A DNA stretch of 64,000 bases, from the NCBI GenBank assembly GCA_949128115.1, contig OX421961.1, positions 102,594,363 to 102,658,362 of the forward strand, written 5' to 3'. A program made the translations under genes and the position numbers. Below the pieces are notes generated by a model that saw only the letters and a list, made by a program, of their open reading frames with translations, had not been told where the DNA came from and made no database searches. Within the stretch, counting starts at the first letter, position 1, and each line of letters opens with the position of its first letter. This document shows positions 32,134-44,644 of the stretch, one piece after another. The DNA comes from Anaspis maculata. Its lineage: Eukaryota > Arthropoda > Insecta > Coleoptera > Scraptiidae.

Positions 32134-33613
32134 TTTTTTTGTTGTCTCCTTTGGCTTCTAGGCACTTGACAAAACTATGGAGATAAAAAGAAAAGTCGAA
32201 GACAATTTTCCATTTTGGGTAGACAACTATCTGTAACAAAGTTACACTGGTAGACAAAATAAAATGTGACAATAATGAAACTTTTCCCATTTTTGATAAG
32301 TTGCGAGAACAAAAAATTGTCATGCTTCATATAAGTAACACAATTGTTGCAAGTTGACCACTGAGCATACGTAAACAGCTCAAAGTACTTATACTTACTT
32401 TTAAAAGTTTCGCTATTTTCCGTTGAAATGGTTCTATCAAGAAGTTTTCTTGTCCGGAAGCGAAGGGCTTGAAGAAAAATAAAACCGATAATTAATAGCG
32501 GCCATTTTTAGGCAAGTAAATCTATCTGATCTGTTTCTTTGATTAGCGTTGGTTAGAAGTATATCCAGTCTAATTATCTTAAGTTGTTACAACTCTAGAA
32601 ATCAGAAAATCATATACCTAATGTTTCGCCCCTTATTCGCAAGCTCGTCAAGGCAGAGGCGTCCAGATTTAATAAGAGTAAAACGATGTCATGATCTGTA
32701 TTGAGTGAGAAAGTAGGTACCCAAGTACATACTGAGAGGAGCTCACATATTGCATAATATAAAATTAGCAGTGTAGAGCCTACAAAGTATCATCAGCCTC
32801 TTCTGCTACGTTATGCGTTATGCGATGTCTTGGGTTCGAGATCGAGACTATCGAGAGTCGAATGAGGTATCGGAGGGAGAATCCATAACGATGCATGCTT
32901 AATAATTAAAGATAGGAATGATGACAGTGAGGGATCAAGATGGATAATCGCGCTATCGCGCATCGTTTTTTTGACTGTTGAATCATTAATTATTGACAGT
33001 TAAAGTCAATAGTACATCAATGGTAGTATGTCAATGGACTACATATATTGAAAATTCAAAGCGCAGGCGCAAATCGGGAGAAGAGATAACTACATGTTCC
33101 TCGAAACTCCATGGAAACTCCTATTTCTTTTACTCATGCACCCGAGACCTACACTTGGATTTAGTGCGCATGCGCTCAAAACATACTATGACATATCGTT
33201 TTGGCACCTGCTCCTTTGCAGGTGCAACTTTCCAGTTCATAATACACACAGAATTTCACTTTCCAATGTTTATGCCTGTGCCTCAGCATTTTCTCGTTGG
33301 CTAAGCTGATTGTACACCCAAGAGCACGGAATTTCTACATGAAAGTTTTCATAATAATAAAAAAAATGGCATGGGAATGGAGGAGTCTTTACGCTGTACA
33401 TTGATCATGAAGCCGGTTATGAAGCCTTTTAACATATAAAGTCAAAATACTAATAAAGCAAAACCTTTATCGTATGAAATTCCGTGATCTTTTGTATACC
33501 TATACCACCCATGCCTTCCACCGCCCGCACTCGGACTTTTACACTTCAGTTATGTAATGAAACCCACTGCACGATGAAATTCATTGAAGGAAGAACCAAC
33601 CCATTGTAAAGAA

Positions 33614-34050
33614 AGAGGAGCTTGTGGTGTGGTGGTCAGCGCTTCCGACTACCACGTCAGGAATCCTAGGGTCGATGCCCACTGTGGGCACTTGGGATTT
33701 CATCTCGAAAACAAGCTCTTGATTGAGTTGGAATTCTTGCTGAATGCAAGACGCGCCCGTGTGTCGCAAAGCACGTGAAAATTTAACAATGGTGCCAATA
33801 CGATCAATACGATACAATGTTGGTGATCGTAAAAATTCCTACCCTGTGTTAAAAGACACAGGGGTTTGGCAAAATTTCCGGTATATAGGCTGTCTGATTT
33901 CTACATGATTCGAGTGAGTTGTGTTTCTGGTTGTCATCGACCGATCGCGGCCAAAATCGCAGCCCACTAGAATCATGTAGAAATCAGATAGCCTATAGTG
34001 GAGGAAAGCATTCACCGGCGTCGGTGTTGAGCCTCGTTGAAGAAATAGGC
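33614..34050 (+). repeat. tRNA-derived SINE, copy 1 (split by H8)
   Basis: The head has a tRNA-like TGGTGTGGTGGTCAGCGC (box A region) and a degenerate box B (GGTCGATGCC). The body shares CTCGAAAACAAGCTC, GAATGCAAGACG-type and CTACCCTGTGTT phrases with copy 2 at 39480-39823 on the other strand. It is interrupted by a hairpin MITE at 33886-33995 and ends in an A-rich run. A short frame through it is not a gene. Confidence 0.8.
33886..33995. mobile_element. Hairpin MITE H8 inserted in a SINE
   Basis: The arms TAGGCTGTCTGATTTCTACA and TGTAGAAATCAGATAGCCTA are inverted. Copy 2 of the SINE reads GGTATAGTGG where this copy reads GGTATA-[element]-TAGTGG, showing insertion at TA with TA duplication. 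Confidence 0.9.
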
Positions 34051-37000
34051 TGACGTTGAATAAACGAAAAAAAAAGTAACGAAAAAGAGAGCAGGGAGTG
34101 ACTATGTTATAATAACGATAGAATTAAACTTCTCCAAATTTCGACCTCTAATGTTGACTTGACAGGATGATATGGGCTATGACTGAGATGCGCAGACGAT
34201 TGACAAATGAGACGACAGAGGCTAATATAGCCTGTCTCTTTTCCTCGCACTGAAAATTTGTATCTTTTATCCTGCTCTGAAAAATGAAACAGATCTATTG
34301 CCGCATTATTCAACTCTGCCAATAACATATTCAGCAGAGAAGAAATGGATGAACTCAGCTTTCAATCTGAATGCCCACAGCTCACAATCAAAGTAAGCAA
34401 ACGGTCTACATGAAGTGCCAGAAGCGTTTGCGATAGGAAAACGCTGGCCATAGGCTGCATTTTTTAACCTCAAAATAATTCTTGAAGTTACTTTCATCAC
34501 AGTGATAGTTTTGACAGACATGATCAGACGTTTCTACAAACTAACCACTAAACAACTAACCGAAGTGGTATTTTCGTAATTCAAGTTGTCCAGTTAGTGG
34601 GATCTTCTAGACCAAAATCCTCATCGAGTCTAATGTACCTAATGACGTTTTTGTTGAGGAAAATGACATGGAGAATGACAAGGATGTTGATTCGAGTAGC
34701 TGAATGAAAGAGGTGTCCAAGGATTTGAGAGTTCAATTGCATGAAAATGATTTATAATCTTCTGTAGCTAGATCTTTGGAAATTTTCCGCTATTGGATAG
34801 TTTCCGGCTCTAAAACGTATTTTTTGTACGCAAGCATTTTACGAATACAACTTCATACTACTTAGTTTCTATGGCTTGCTGAGTTATATTTCGGTTGCAT
34901 TACAATTTAAGCATTTTGAACATATTTCTGGGAGAAAAGCAGCGGTCAAAAAACTGAATTTGAAACTAAGTTCACAGACAGCCAGTTACCAACCTAATAA
35001 TGCACCACGCAAAATCTACAGTTTCTATAATGATCAATGGCTAACCTGACGAAACGAAAGCACTAAATCTGTATGTAAATAGGTAACAACGTGAATGAAT
35101 AGAAAGACTGACAAGGCAGGATCTATACAAAAAGTCCCGAGAATACGCAACTCAACTTCACCAACACAATCATTGAGTTACATCCTGTAAACACACAGAT
35201 CTATATACCATGTGTCTCGTGTCAATCTCTCACACATCGGCTACACTGCGCTAACCCTTTTAAAAGCTCAATGCCAAGTGCATACGTGTTTCTAGAGTTG
35301 TCTGTCACGTCGCCCCGTCACTCTGCCAAAGACAAATGTTTCGCGGTCTTCTTATTTTAGCATCTTTCGCGATTTTTACCCGCAAACACCATTCATTGAT
35401 TACCTTATACGTTGAAATCCCACAGAATTGAGATGCTATTTCTCTACACTTGCTTTGTAATGTATAGTAGGCAAGCGTGTGTCGACGAAGGTTCCAGATC
35501 CGATTATTTATCATCAAGGTATTAAAGTATATAATTCTTTAAATATCCAATCCCTGTATAAGGATTAAATTACATGAGGGCATAAAGGATAATTGCGAAT
35601 GAACGGGAAACCTCAGAGCGGACGTTATACCTCTGTAAACAAGCAAAAAGAGTGTCGTTATTCCTTTTTCGGATTTAATTTTCCGAGACTGTACGTAGTT
35701 TCATAATGGTGTGATTAAGGGAGTCGTTTATACGAGAGAACCAACAACCGTCTGTAACGTTTTTTTACCATTATTAGATCGCCACAAGAAAGCTCCTTAT
35801 GGCATCCTTTTCACGTAATAACTAATTTGACATCTAAATTTGATGTCTCATACCTCTTTAGGCCCCAACCACACAATACACACATGTCATCTTGACAAAT
35901 CTCCTTCTGGATATTAATGCGCGCGGATTGCCACTTCTCACTTAATACGTACCCTTTTCAACGGCCCACCTTCAGCCCGGCACTGCCATTCATATTTATT
36001 TCTCCGGTTCCTGCTTGGTGGTGGAAACAAGCCTTTTGCCTCCTCAGCCCTCACCCATATGTTTCCTCCTTTCTCGACCGCCGGTAAAAAAAATAAATTA
36101 TTGTAATTATGATGTAACGAACGCATGGCATATGCTTGCGTTGTTGGTTGATCCGACGCGATTTTGGTACTTGACGGAGAGGGCACTAAGGGTTTGCCTC
36201 GAGTCGTCGTGCACCTGCTGGATGGGAGTGATGAAGGTGACAGATAACAAAACATATAGAGGAATTTAATGAACCTTGAGCCGTGCCTTATGTTTCCCTT
36301 TCGACCGCGCGATCGGAAATAATCAATATGATTAAACTCACCTCATTATGCGTAAACTTCGTATTTATGGAAGCACTTTGTGCAGGTCTCAGAGACTAAT
36401 AATCAACCTGTGCTTACCTTGACGTTCAACAATACCTATCGGAAAAATAATCTGGCTTCGTAGTAAAAATTGATCATTGAAGAGTCCAATCACAATGAGA
36501 CAGGGGAGCAAATGACAAAAATCATTTTTGGTCGAAATTTTCAGTACCTCAGCTATATACTCGTAAATGCCAGAGACATTATTATGTCTTTACAGAATAT
36601 TTCAGTACTGCAGCCTTACAATAAACCATTGTTTTCTTTAGGCCTTGGGCTTTTTGACCCTCTTCTCAGTTTTAGTTGAACGGAACAACTGGATAGTGGT
36701 CGGACAGCTTAAGGTTGGTTGTTGTAAGTTTTTTTTTGTCGTACCGTATATCCTATGAGCTTTGTGAGTAGTGATGAATCTATCAGTTACTGGGACCTGA
36801 TGGTCAGTTGAACAATTTTCTCCAAACTTCATCATGATCACATATCTAGCTCAAACTGATTTTCAAAAGTGAAACACCGAATACAATCTATTAAACGAAC
36901 CCCTCAACATATAGGATGATATGTTGAAAAAACAAGGTCTGCTGAGGGTTAGGAGATTCCAAGTGTAGGTAGCACTTGTTGTTATATCTTTGAGGGGATC

Positions 37001-38768
37001 GGTCAACAATTAACAATTTTTAGCAACAAAATATGTTCCGTCTACTTGGGAGAGCTTCAAGTCAGCTCCGTTTATGAATCTGGCAAGCTCTCGAACGGCT
37101 CCTCCGCCAATTGTACGGGTGTGTGGCTTATCTCCGAGTCGGAGTCTCCAGCAAATATCCTCCATGAATTCATTAGATCATACGATAGATGACAAGAAGA
37201 GGCAGCCTTTATTATTCACAATAAAAAGCCTTGTACCATATTATTATGCCCTATTAACAAGTAAACTGCGTCAGTTTAAATATTTCAAATTTGGCTTGAA
37301 TTTTGAAGGCTTGCCGTAGAAATAGGCTTGATGAAGGGATGCTGGATTCTTCTTGCTTCATGGCTTACGTATTTTATATAATTTTATATCTATTATAGAA
37401 TTTTTCACAAAAATTTACTTGAGCCGACGGATAGATATCAATGGAATATTTTTGTCGCCATGCAGAATTGAAGATTTTGCTTTTAGTTTTTGAATCTGAA
37501 TGAAGTTTTATAGACAGTTCCTGAAGTTTCTCAGTTGGTTATGGGTGTTTCAAAATTAAAACTTGACAAGGTGCTTGTCATATGGGATGGGCTGTCTCGA
37601 ATTAGCTCCTGATCTTCCTAAGGTGTATTTGATGAGGTGAACAGAATTCTCATTATTCGATAGTCGAGCGAAATCGAGCAGCTAAGTCAATTTTACATTC
37701 AAATGCATCTGTGTCCTGTGCAAAGTAGAACCACTAGGGACACGTCGAAATGTCTAGCTTTCAAAATTCAGCTTTTTTATTCTTACCAAATTACAAAGGC
37801 AAAAGATAACTACTGTGGTGATGAAAAAGTGGCAAATTTGAGCTTTGGACTTTGACTAGCCGAATATAACGAGCCGGCTCAGTTCAAAATACGATTCGGC
37901 GTAAATTACTTACTTAATTTTGGAGGTAAGTGTTGAAACGCAACTTTCAAGCAACTTTGGAGGCCGAAGTATCAACAAAATATTTGGATTATCTATATTT
38001 TGACATCGCGATAGCAACGTCAAAGCTCGAATCACACGGTACAGCGCCAGTTCATATTGCCAAATCTGACAAAAACTTCCAGACAACATGACAAAAATAT
38101 TTTGCCCATAGTTATCTAAGTATTCTTGCGTTCAATGCCTAATACATAATATAGAAAATATAATAAGTAAACACACTAAAGTGGGAAATAAAGATACATT
38201 TTCTCATAAGTTTCCCCATATAGACCAACACGCATATCGATCAGTATCTACCCGGCGATGCCTCCGGAGGAACCGGATGTCTTAGCTTCGCATGAAGGCA
38301 GGTGTTACCGGGAGCGCTGCGTTTCTTTAGTTCCCACACCGCTACCCTCTTCGTTCTTGATTTTAACGATCTTTATTCTTTTATTATAGGCATTAATCGA
38401 GGAATTCTACCATACCTAAATTGGGAGCAACTTTCGCGAAAACTTTTAAACAGTTGTTGGTTGGCAATGGCTGATGACTGTGAGGCGCATCAGCCCTGTC
38501 GTTATGACAACGAATAGAAGCCCGTATTTCATTATAACTATCATAATCACGGAATGAACCGTAAAATTTTGACACCCCATTTTGTGAGCTCCATCAATTT
38601 CATATAAGTGCCACAAATAAATGGAATAAGTACTTGATGTCATCCAAAACACAAGCAAGCAGTTAGCAATAATGTACTTAAATCGTCCGCTATAGTAACT
38701 TATTGGACGCACTCAGTTTTTGATCGCACATTTTCTTTATTGCAAGAAAGCTACCTATATCTTGCTCA
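34051..38768. other. Long intronic stretch
   Basis: Apart from the R core at 37096-37151 no repeat, RNA gene or exon could be supported. Short GC-richer islands occur near 35930-36240 and 38220-38340. Reading frames here show no domains. Confidence 0.35.
37096..37151 (+). repeat. Dispersed repeat R, copy 2 (core)
   Basis: CGGCTCCTCCGCCAATTGTA and a following GGTGTGTGGCTT phrase, preceded by GGCAAGCTCTCGAA, match the other R copies on the same strand. Confidence 0.7.
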
Positions 38769-38969
38769 CGATGTAAATTCAGTAATGCCACTTTTTGAAC
38801 CGATCGTGCGCTCTTACCTGGGAGGATGCGATCGCCGCAAACTATTTTTTTTTCTGAAAGTCGACTAGAAGATGTGTTGAGGAAAACCTGACCCAATCGA
38901 ATACTCTATCTCATTATCTTCCAAGATCGCACGATCAATTACAAAAATTACATTACTGAATTCACATCG
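38769..38969. mobile_element. Hairpin element H7
   Basis: CGATGTAAATTCAGTAATG (38769 on) and TTTTTG..CCGATCGTGCG are found inverted, ending CATTACTGAATTCACATCG (38969). About 200 bp, non-coding, intronic. Confidence 0.75.
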
Positions 38970-39282
38970 CGAACGGGATGTATACGTATAGTATCTTTAG
39001 TGGATACTATGGAAACTAGAGAGAGGTACCTACGTACCAAAAAATGAATCAAAATCACTAAATAATAAACAAATAAAAACTAAGATGATGCTAAATTATT
39101 ATAGAGTTTCATAAGACGTAGTACTGTCATGTGACTACGATTTTGGGGCACGACGAGCTTGGAAGGAGTGCTTTGAAGGAAGAAGTGAGACAATCCGTTT
39201 TATCAAACAAGTAAAATTTACTTTTTCATCTACTTCACCTTAATAATTGCCCAGAAATTGGGAATTCCGGCTGTTGAAAGTA

Positions 39283-39402
39283 AACAGGGATCAAATAAAT
39301 TTCTCCTCAAAGTAGGTCCCGGCTTCCTTGGTAGCCACGTTTTTTCGTCAGATTTTCAGGAACCACCAGGCGACTTGAGGAGAAATTTATTTGATCACTC
39401 GT
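39283..39402. mobile_element. Hairpin MITE H9
   Basis: The 120 bp palindrome has GATCAAATAAATTTCTCCTC at the left and its complement at the right, between TA dinucleotides (39281-39282, 39403-39404). The size and the tip GTGATCAA resemble family B, but the stem differs. Intronic. Confidence 0.8.
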
Positions 39403-39479
39403 TAGAATTGTTTGACAAGTGAAACTTCGTGACTGACGTTTGCCTACTTTCCATTAGCAATACAGCAATACCTTCTATT

Positions 39480-39823
39480 GGTTGCTTGCTCGTTTGTTTA
39501 ACATTGATCTGTTTCCTCTGCCAGGGCCAGTAACCGATGCCGGTGAATGCTTTTCTCCACTATACCGAAAATTTTGCCGAACCCCTGGGTGTTCCAACAC
39601 AGGGTAGGAGCTTTCAACGACCACCATCAGCATCGCACGGGTTGGCACCATCGTTCGTATTTTACGTGCTATGCGACACACATTGCATTCAGCAAGTATT
39701 CTAACTAAATCAAGGAGCTTGTTTTCGAGACGAAAATCCGACCGTCCACCGGTAGGAATCGAACCTACGACCTCTGGCTTGGCAGTCAAACGCGCTGAAC
39801 ACCACACCATATAAGCTCCTCAT
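39480..39823 (-). repeat. tRNA-derived SINE, copy 2
   Basis: On the minus strand it starts GAGGAGCTTATATGGTGTGG, has a box A-like TGGTGTTCAGCG and a perfect box B, GGTTCGATTCC, within a T-arm-like GTAGGTTCGATTCCTAC. The body matches copy 1. Pol III boxes in the head are typical of tRNA-derived SINEs. The uninterrupted GGTATAGTGG gives the empty site for H8. It is not a functional tRNA, since no cloverleaf with acceptor pairing is apparent. Confidence 0.85.
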
Positions 39824-41541
39824 TATCTATACTTCTTCTTAATGATTGTGCAAAAATGCGGAGCTGCTTTTATAGCTGCTAAAAACAGATATGTTTGACA
39901 AGTGGCATTCTGACACCGGCATTCACCTACCACCTATCAGCAGTAATTATTTATTATTATTATTTGTTATTATTTCTTTTGGTTACGAAACAGTTTACTA
40001 ATATGCTCCATTAGAGTACTGTTTTCGACGTAATAATGAATCCATCAGTAACGCAAAAGTAGATGAACAATCTATATTACCTTACTCAGGAGAAAAAAAA
40101 ACAGAAGCTATTACCTATAGCAGAAAAACGAGTACTCTACATTTACAGCTATACTTTTAGATTTTTCGTGAACTTTTTTGCTTATGTGAATATAAACAGC
40201 TATGTGGTATGAAAAATAATGCATAATTTTAATGAAAAGTAAAAAATGCGCACGCAAGAATTGGTAAAATTGTGCACGAGGAAATCAAATGTTCTTTCTT
40301 CCAGTTGATCGCACAAAATTGGATGGACCAGAAATTTTTTCCATATACCTCCACCAAAATTACAACCGCAAAAACCACGCGCGTATGTATACCTCTATAG
40401 TTACATCAGTTGTAACGGGTAACGCCCATGTTTTTCCCCACAAGATCGGATCAAAGCACCACCATTATAGTGCAGTTAACTTCATATAAACAATTAGGTT
40501 CCTACTTTGGTATTGGATTATCTCCTTCCGAGATGTAAAAGCTATACCCAATTTGAAATTATTGCAACAAGCACAAGCCTCTCTAACAAGAAAATACGAT
40601 GTGCTCCTTTAACCATATCAAACCACACAAAGACGTGAAAATTTGCTCGGGGATCCTAATTTGAATAGAAGAACAAGCCAAGTATGACAGAGTAAACATC
40701 GAAGGTAAGAAGGGGTGCCCCACAAGGTTGTGACTATGACATATGTTGAACAATAAGGTCTGAAAAGCGGCGAACCAAAACATCTTCAAGAAGTTCTCAC
40801 GACGATCACTGAGCGTTACATCACATCACTACTGCCCCATATAATCAGAATTCTTTCTAATTAACACCAACTCCAGGAGCATACCTATCACGATATAACT
40901 AAAGATTCTACAATCGATGTGTGAGATTTATGCACGTGATGTAAAGAATTATGATAATTCAAAACTTAATAGCGTATTAATTTGAAACTTTGTAAGTATA
41001 TATAAATACGTATGGGTTATTTATTGCGCTCGATATTACGCAGTGAACTTTATCAATAATTTCTGCACGCGGTATTATAGGTATACTTAAAATAGTCATA
41101 ATTCGTGCAGATGCAAAGCTCTTTGCTGCATAAAATTTATTGCCTGCGTAACACGTTTAAATAACGTCTCAGCTCCGCAACTTTAGTGTTTATGCATCTA
41201 TTTTCAAGTCGCGCGAGTTATTTAGTTCTTGTCTTTGTTGGAAAGGATAGCTGACAGTCGATCAGGCCTTCTTGCCTTGGCCATTGACAATACAAGGAGG
41301 TCTCTCGTATACATATATACGCTTTATATCTGATGAGCTATATTTGCGTATTCCAGCTCTTTGAATACTTGATGATGCGCGCCTCCGGTATACCCATACG
41401 TCATTATAAAGCTCGCGTTCCGATTCTCTCGAAAATCGCAGAGAGAATTCCATATGCGTGTGTACCCCGCGGAAATAAATAGGTGCGCTCCAAGTGTCAA
41501 TTATTGAACCAATTTGAATAATCTTATTCCATCTTTTCCAG
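39824..41541. other. Intronic stretch without gene
   Basis: AT-rich end of the third visible PRDM intron. No repeat or exon could be supported. Confidence 0.4.
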
Positions 41542-41707
41542 GACAAACCGCACAAATGCAATCTATGCAGCAAGTCCTTCCCGACGCCCGGAGATCTCCG
41601 ATCGCACATGTACGTCCACTCCGGGTCCTGGCCTTTCAAATGTCACATCTGCTCGAGAGGATTCTCGAAACACACCAACCTCAAAAACCACCTGTTCCTC
41701 CACACCG
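41542..41707 (+). CDS. PRDM-type gene: zinc fingers 4 and 5
   Basis: Acceptor TTTCCAG ends at 41541 and donor GTAAGT follows 41707 (166 nt, phase 0 in, phase 1 out). After a DKPHKC linker it encodes two C2H2 fingers (CNLC...H...H and CHIC...H...H) separated by an unusual SGSWPFKC linker instead of TGEKPF. The exon ends in LHTG with the Gly codon split, which normally leads to another finger. The next exon was not identified with certainty; a short candidate is at 46496. Confidence 0.9.
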
Positions 41708-42589
41708 GTAAGTTATTGGACGATGCGTGATAATTAATTTACTGTATAGGTGGTAGGTAGCAAAAAAGCACAGGTATATAATATTTTCAGCAAGAGCACT
41801 TACAAGTTTGGTTTATGTTAGCAAAAAGGGCGATGGCGCGATTTCCATATCAACAACGTTATTAGGAAGTTTACAACAAACAAATCTAGCTTATTATCAT
41901 TGATGTGTATGCTAAATGAACAAAAAATGTGTAAACTAAGCCTTGAGGATGATTGATTAATGATTTAGTTCAGTTAGTTAAGTACCGCTGTGTAGTAGGT
42001 AAGTAGTGTTTTCTTCACGCGAGCGCGAGCTAGCATTTTTTCCCGATAAGTCAGTATTGGGATTGAGCCTAGTACCACCAGTTCTTAACTATTATTACCG
42101 TTTGTTCATCGGTATTTACCCATGTTTATTGTAAGCGCTTTTCCCATCGTGTTTCATAATCGTAAATCATCCTACAAAACATATAAAATAAGCTTTACAT
42201 TCTCAGACCAACAATCTGTCAGCAACAGAATCATCACCAGTTCCAGGCCGATTAAATTCGTTCAAGTTGAAAATGATGTCAATTGAAAAGTTCAGTCCTT
42301 TTCCAGTCACGATTCTGCAGTGTTCCTAAAATTTCTACTTCTTCTCTCTCTGTACTGTGGGACCCAACACTTTAATCAATTTGAAGGCTGACACTTCGCC
42401 GACGGTGATTAGTGCCACGATAGTAAAATCAAAAAGGATGAAGATGAAAAAGCTATTCTAAATTAAGCTGAATAAATTATCGATTCTAGCTCTTCAGCAG
42501 TTTGAACCCCATTGAACATTAAAACGTTGGTTTAATATCAAGTTTCAACAACAATAACCTTCTTCCCACTTACAGGGACATACGGATAT

Positions 42590-42837
42590 ATCAGCTTCTT
42601 GTATTCCAGAATTTTCCACACGTCTTCTGGAAAACGCCTCAAAGGTTCTCGTCGCTTTTATTTATTATTGCGACATATTCCAGCACCTTTCCTAGTCTGT
42701 TTGCGAGAGTTCTAGGAAAGTCTACGGACTTTCGAGTTTGCGAAAATTCCGACAAACTCGATATACGGCTCCTCCGCCAATTGTGCAGGTGTGTGTCTGA
42801 TCGCGTGTTGTGATCTCCAGAAAATTTCGTAACAATA
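42590..42837 (+). repeat. Dispersed repeat R, copy 3
   Basis: It shares the head (GTATTCCAGAA, then a GGTTCTCGTCGCTTTT-like phrase) and the core at 42766-42820 with copy 1, and ends in TTTCGTAACAATA as copy 5 does. This copy gives the best view of the continuous family consensus, about 250 bp. Confidence 0.75.
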
Positions 42838-42848
42838 AACAGGCCAGG

Positions 42849-43853
42849 ATGTTTCGCAATTACGGTTACAAACTTCTAGGGGACATTCCTTATTATAAAT
42901 ATAAATGGACCAGGAAAAAATACAACTTCGATGTCTAAAATGCTCCGTTGAAAACCTATAGGGTGTTGAAATCGATTTTTTGACATAACTTTTGAACTGT
43001 TTGACCGATTTTGCTCAAATTTGAACCAAAGTCCACTGAAATAGGTCTCTATCAAACAGCAGTAACGTGTTTGAAAAAAAATAGGGGCGTAGATAATGGG
43101 GGGTGTCCTCATTTTTCTCCACCTACTTTCACCCCCTTGTTATTTTTTCAATTACTCTGATTTTTGGATTCTACGTTCAATTTAGAACAAGAAAGTCACT
43201 CTTGCAAAATTTTGATTAGAGGCTCCATTTCCGAGATATCTGGGGTTGAAACTTTATAAAACATCTCGGAAACGCCACTTTCAAAGCCCTAAAGATTAGA
43301 ATCCAAGAAAACTCACGATTTTCCAAATGAAAGGAGTTTTCTAGGTGTTTTAAGTTGAGAAACCATCTTTTTTTGCTGTGAAACGAGAAGTTTTCAGGAA
43401 AAACAATTTGGGCTCTGAAAAGTGGCGGTTTTGAGATGTTTTCCAAAGTTTCAAACCCAAATATCTCAAAAATGAAGCCTTCAATCAAAATGTTTCGCAA
43501 GTATCTTTTTTTCTGAATTGAACATAGAATTCAAAAGTAAGAACAACTTAGAGAAATAACTGGGTAGGGGGTGAAAAATATAAGGAGAAAAATAAGGACA
43601 TACCCCGATATCTACGCCCCTGATATTTTTTTCCAAAACACGTCACTGTTGCTCAATAGAGACCTATTTCAGTAGAGCTTTGGTTCAAATTTGAGCAAAA
43701 TAGGTTGAATGGTTCATAAGTTAGGCCAAAAAATCGATTCAACAAATTCAACTGGAATACCCTCAACTTTTCAACAGAGCATTTTGGGACATGGAAGTTA
43801 TATTTTTGATGAGGGGTCTCCCCTAGAAGTTTATTACCATGATTGCGAAACAC
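42849..43853. mobile_element. 1 kb near-complete palindrome
   Basis: From TGTTTCGCAAT (42850) to the inverted TTGCGAAACA (43843-43852) the two halves are inverted copies almost to the centre, including CTCAAATTTGAACCAAAG, the GGGGCGTAGAT stretch and a central AGATATCT.GGGTT motif. Identity looks near 80 percent by eye. No coding sequence. Likely a foldback-type element. Confidence 0.85.
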
Positions 43854-43977
43854 CTCGTATACCAAGTGGCATCGCTAATACCAAAAAGAATCATAGCGTC
43901 CCATTATTATGCTTTTTACAGCTCCGGAAGTTCTGTAACAACAACTTCAACAAATAACCTTTTTCCAACGTTATCAT

Positions 43978-44021
43978 TCTACCATAAATGCAACGTTATA
44001 ATCCTACCATAAATGCAACGT
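43978..44021 (+). repeat. Short tandem duplication
   Basis: CTACCATAAATGCAACGT occurs twice in tandem with a period of about 22-24 bp. Confidence 0.8.
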
Positions 44022-44379
44022 GGAAGTGATGTTCGGAATTGATGTAAATTGAGTCGATTGTTTAGTTCACAGCCAACGTTCTTGTAACGTTGAACTTGGA
44101 ACCGCTGGCGCTGACCAGGTTGATCATTTGACGTTGACAGTTGACACAATAGTGAGCTACTTGTACAGATAATTCTACTTAAAACCACTGATTATCAACT
44201 TGCTCAAAGTTAATTCAGCGGAACATTAACCAATTGCGTGTGTTCCCACCCTGTGTGCTTAAATTGCCGTACTGCACTAAGTGGGAGTTTGAACCAAGAG
44301 CTATGTCGAACTGACAAACTGGTGACTGATGCAAGTAATATCGGTATGTTTTCTTTAGTGTCTTCTTGTGCCGTGCAAC

Positions 44380-44640
44380 AATGCGCCCCGATCATTCGAT
44401 CCTTTGTGTCTCCAAGTGTCGTTTGGGGCTCCTATAAACTTGTGTTTTTTGTACCTTTTGCAACTCCAGTATGCTCATTGCTCATCCCTTTGGCGTATAC
44501 TTGCGAACTCTATTGTGTACGGCTCTCTTTTGTAGTTCGGTACCAGGGCCCCATGGTATCTTCCTGCCGTTTAAAGCCCTGATGGGGCCTCCACTTGTGA
44601 CATTTTGTAGCTATCAGATTTTGCTGTTTCAGGCAATTTG
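44380..44640. repeat. Satellite-like phrases related to 22330-23330
   Basis: Phrases such as CCTTTGTGTCTCCAAGTG and TTGTACCTTTTGCAACTCC resemble the units of the earlier array. The relation is by eye only. Confidence 0.4.
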
Positions 44641-44644
44641 TTAT

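Noticed and set aside
33584..33817. Open frames around 33.6-33.8 kb
   Set aside because: They are SINE sequence, not genes.
39475..39810. 111-codon minus-strand frame
   Set aside because: It lies wholly within the tRNA-derived SINE.
39740..39823. Possible tRNA gene (perfect box B)
   Set aside because: No acceptor-stem pairing or credible cloverleaf; the sequence continues as a dispersed repeat with a second copy.
40583..40789. 68-codon minus-strand frame
   Set aside because: Hydrophobic but unconserved-looking, no start context or neighbours; not distinguishable from chance.
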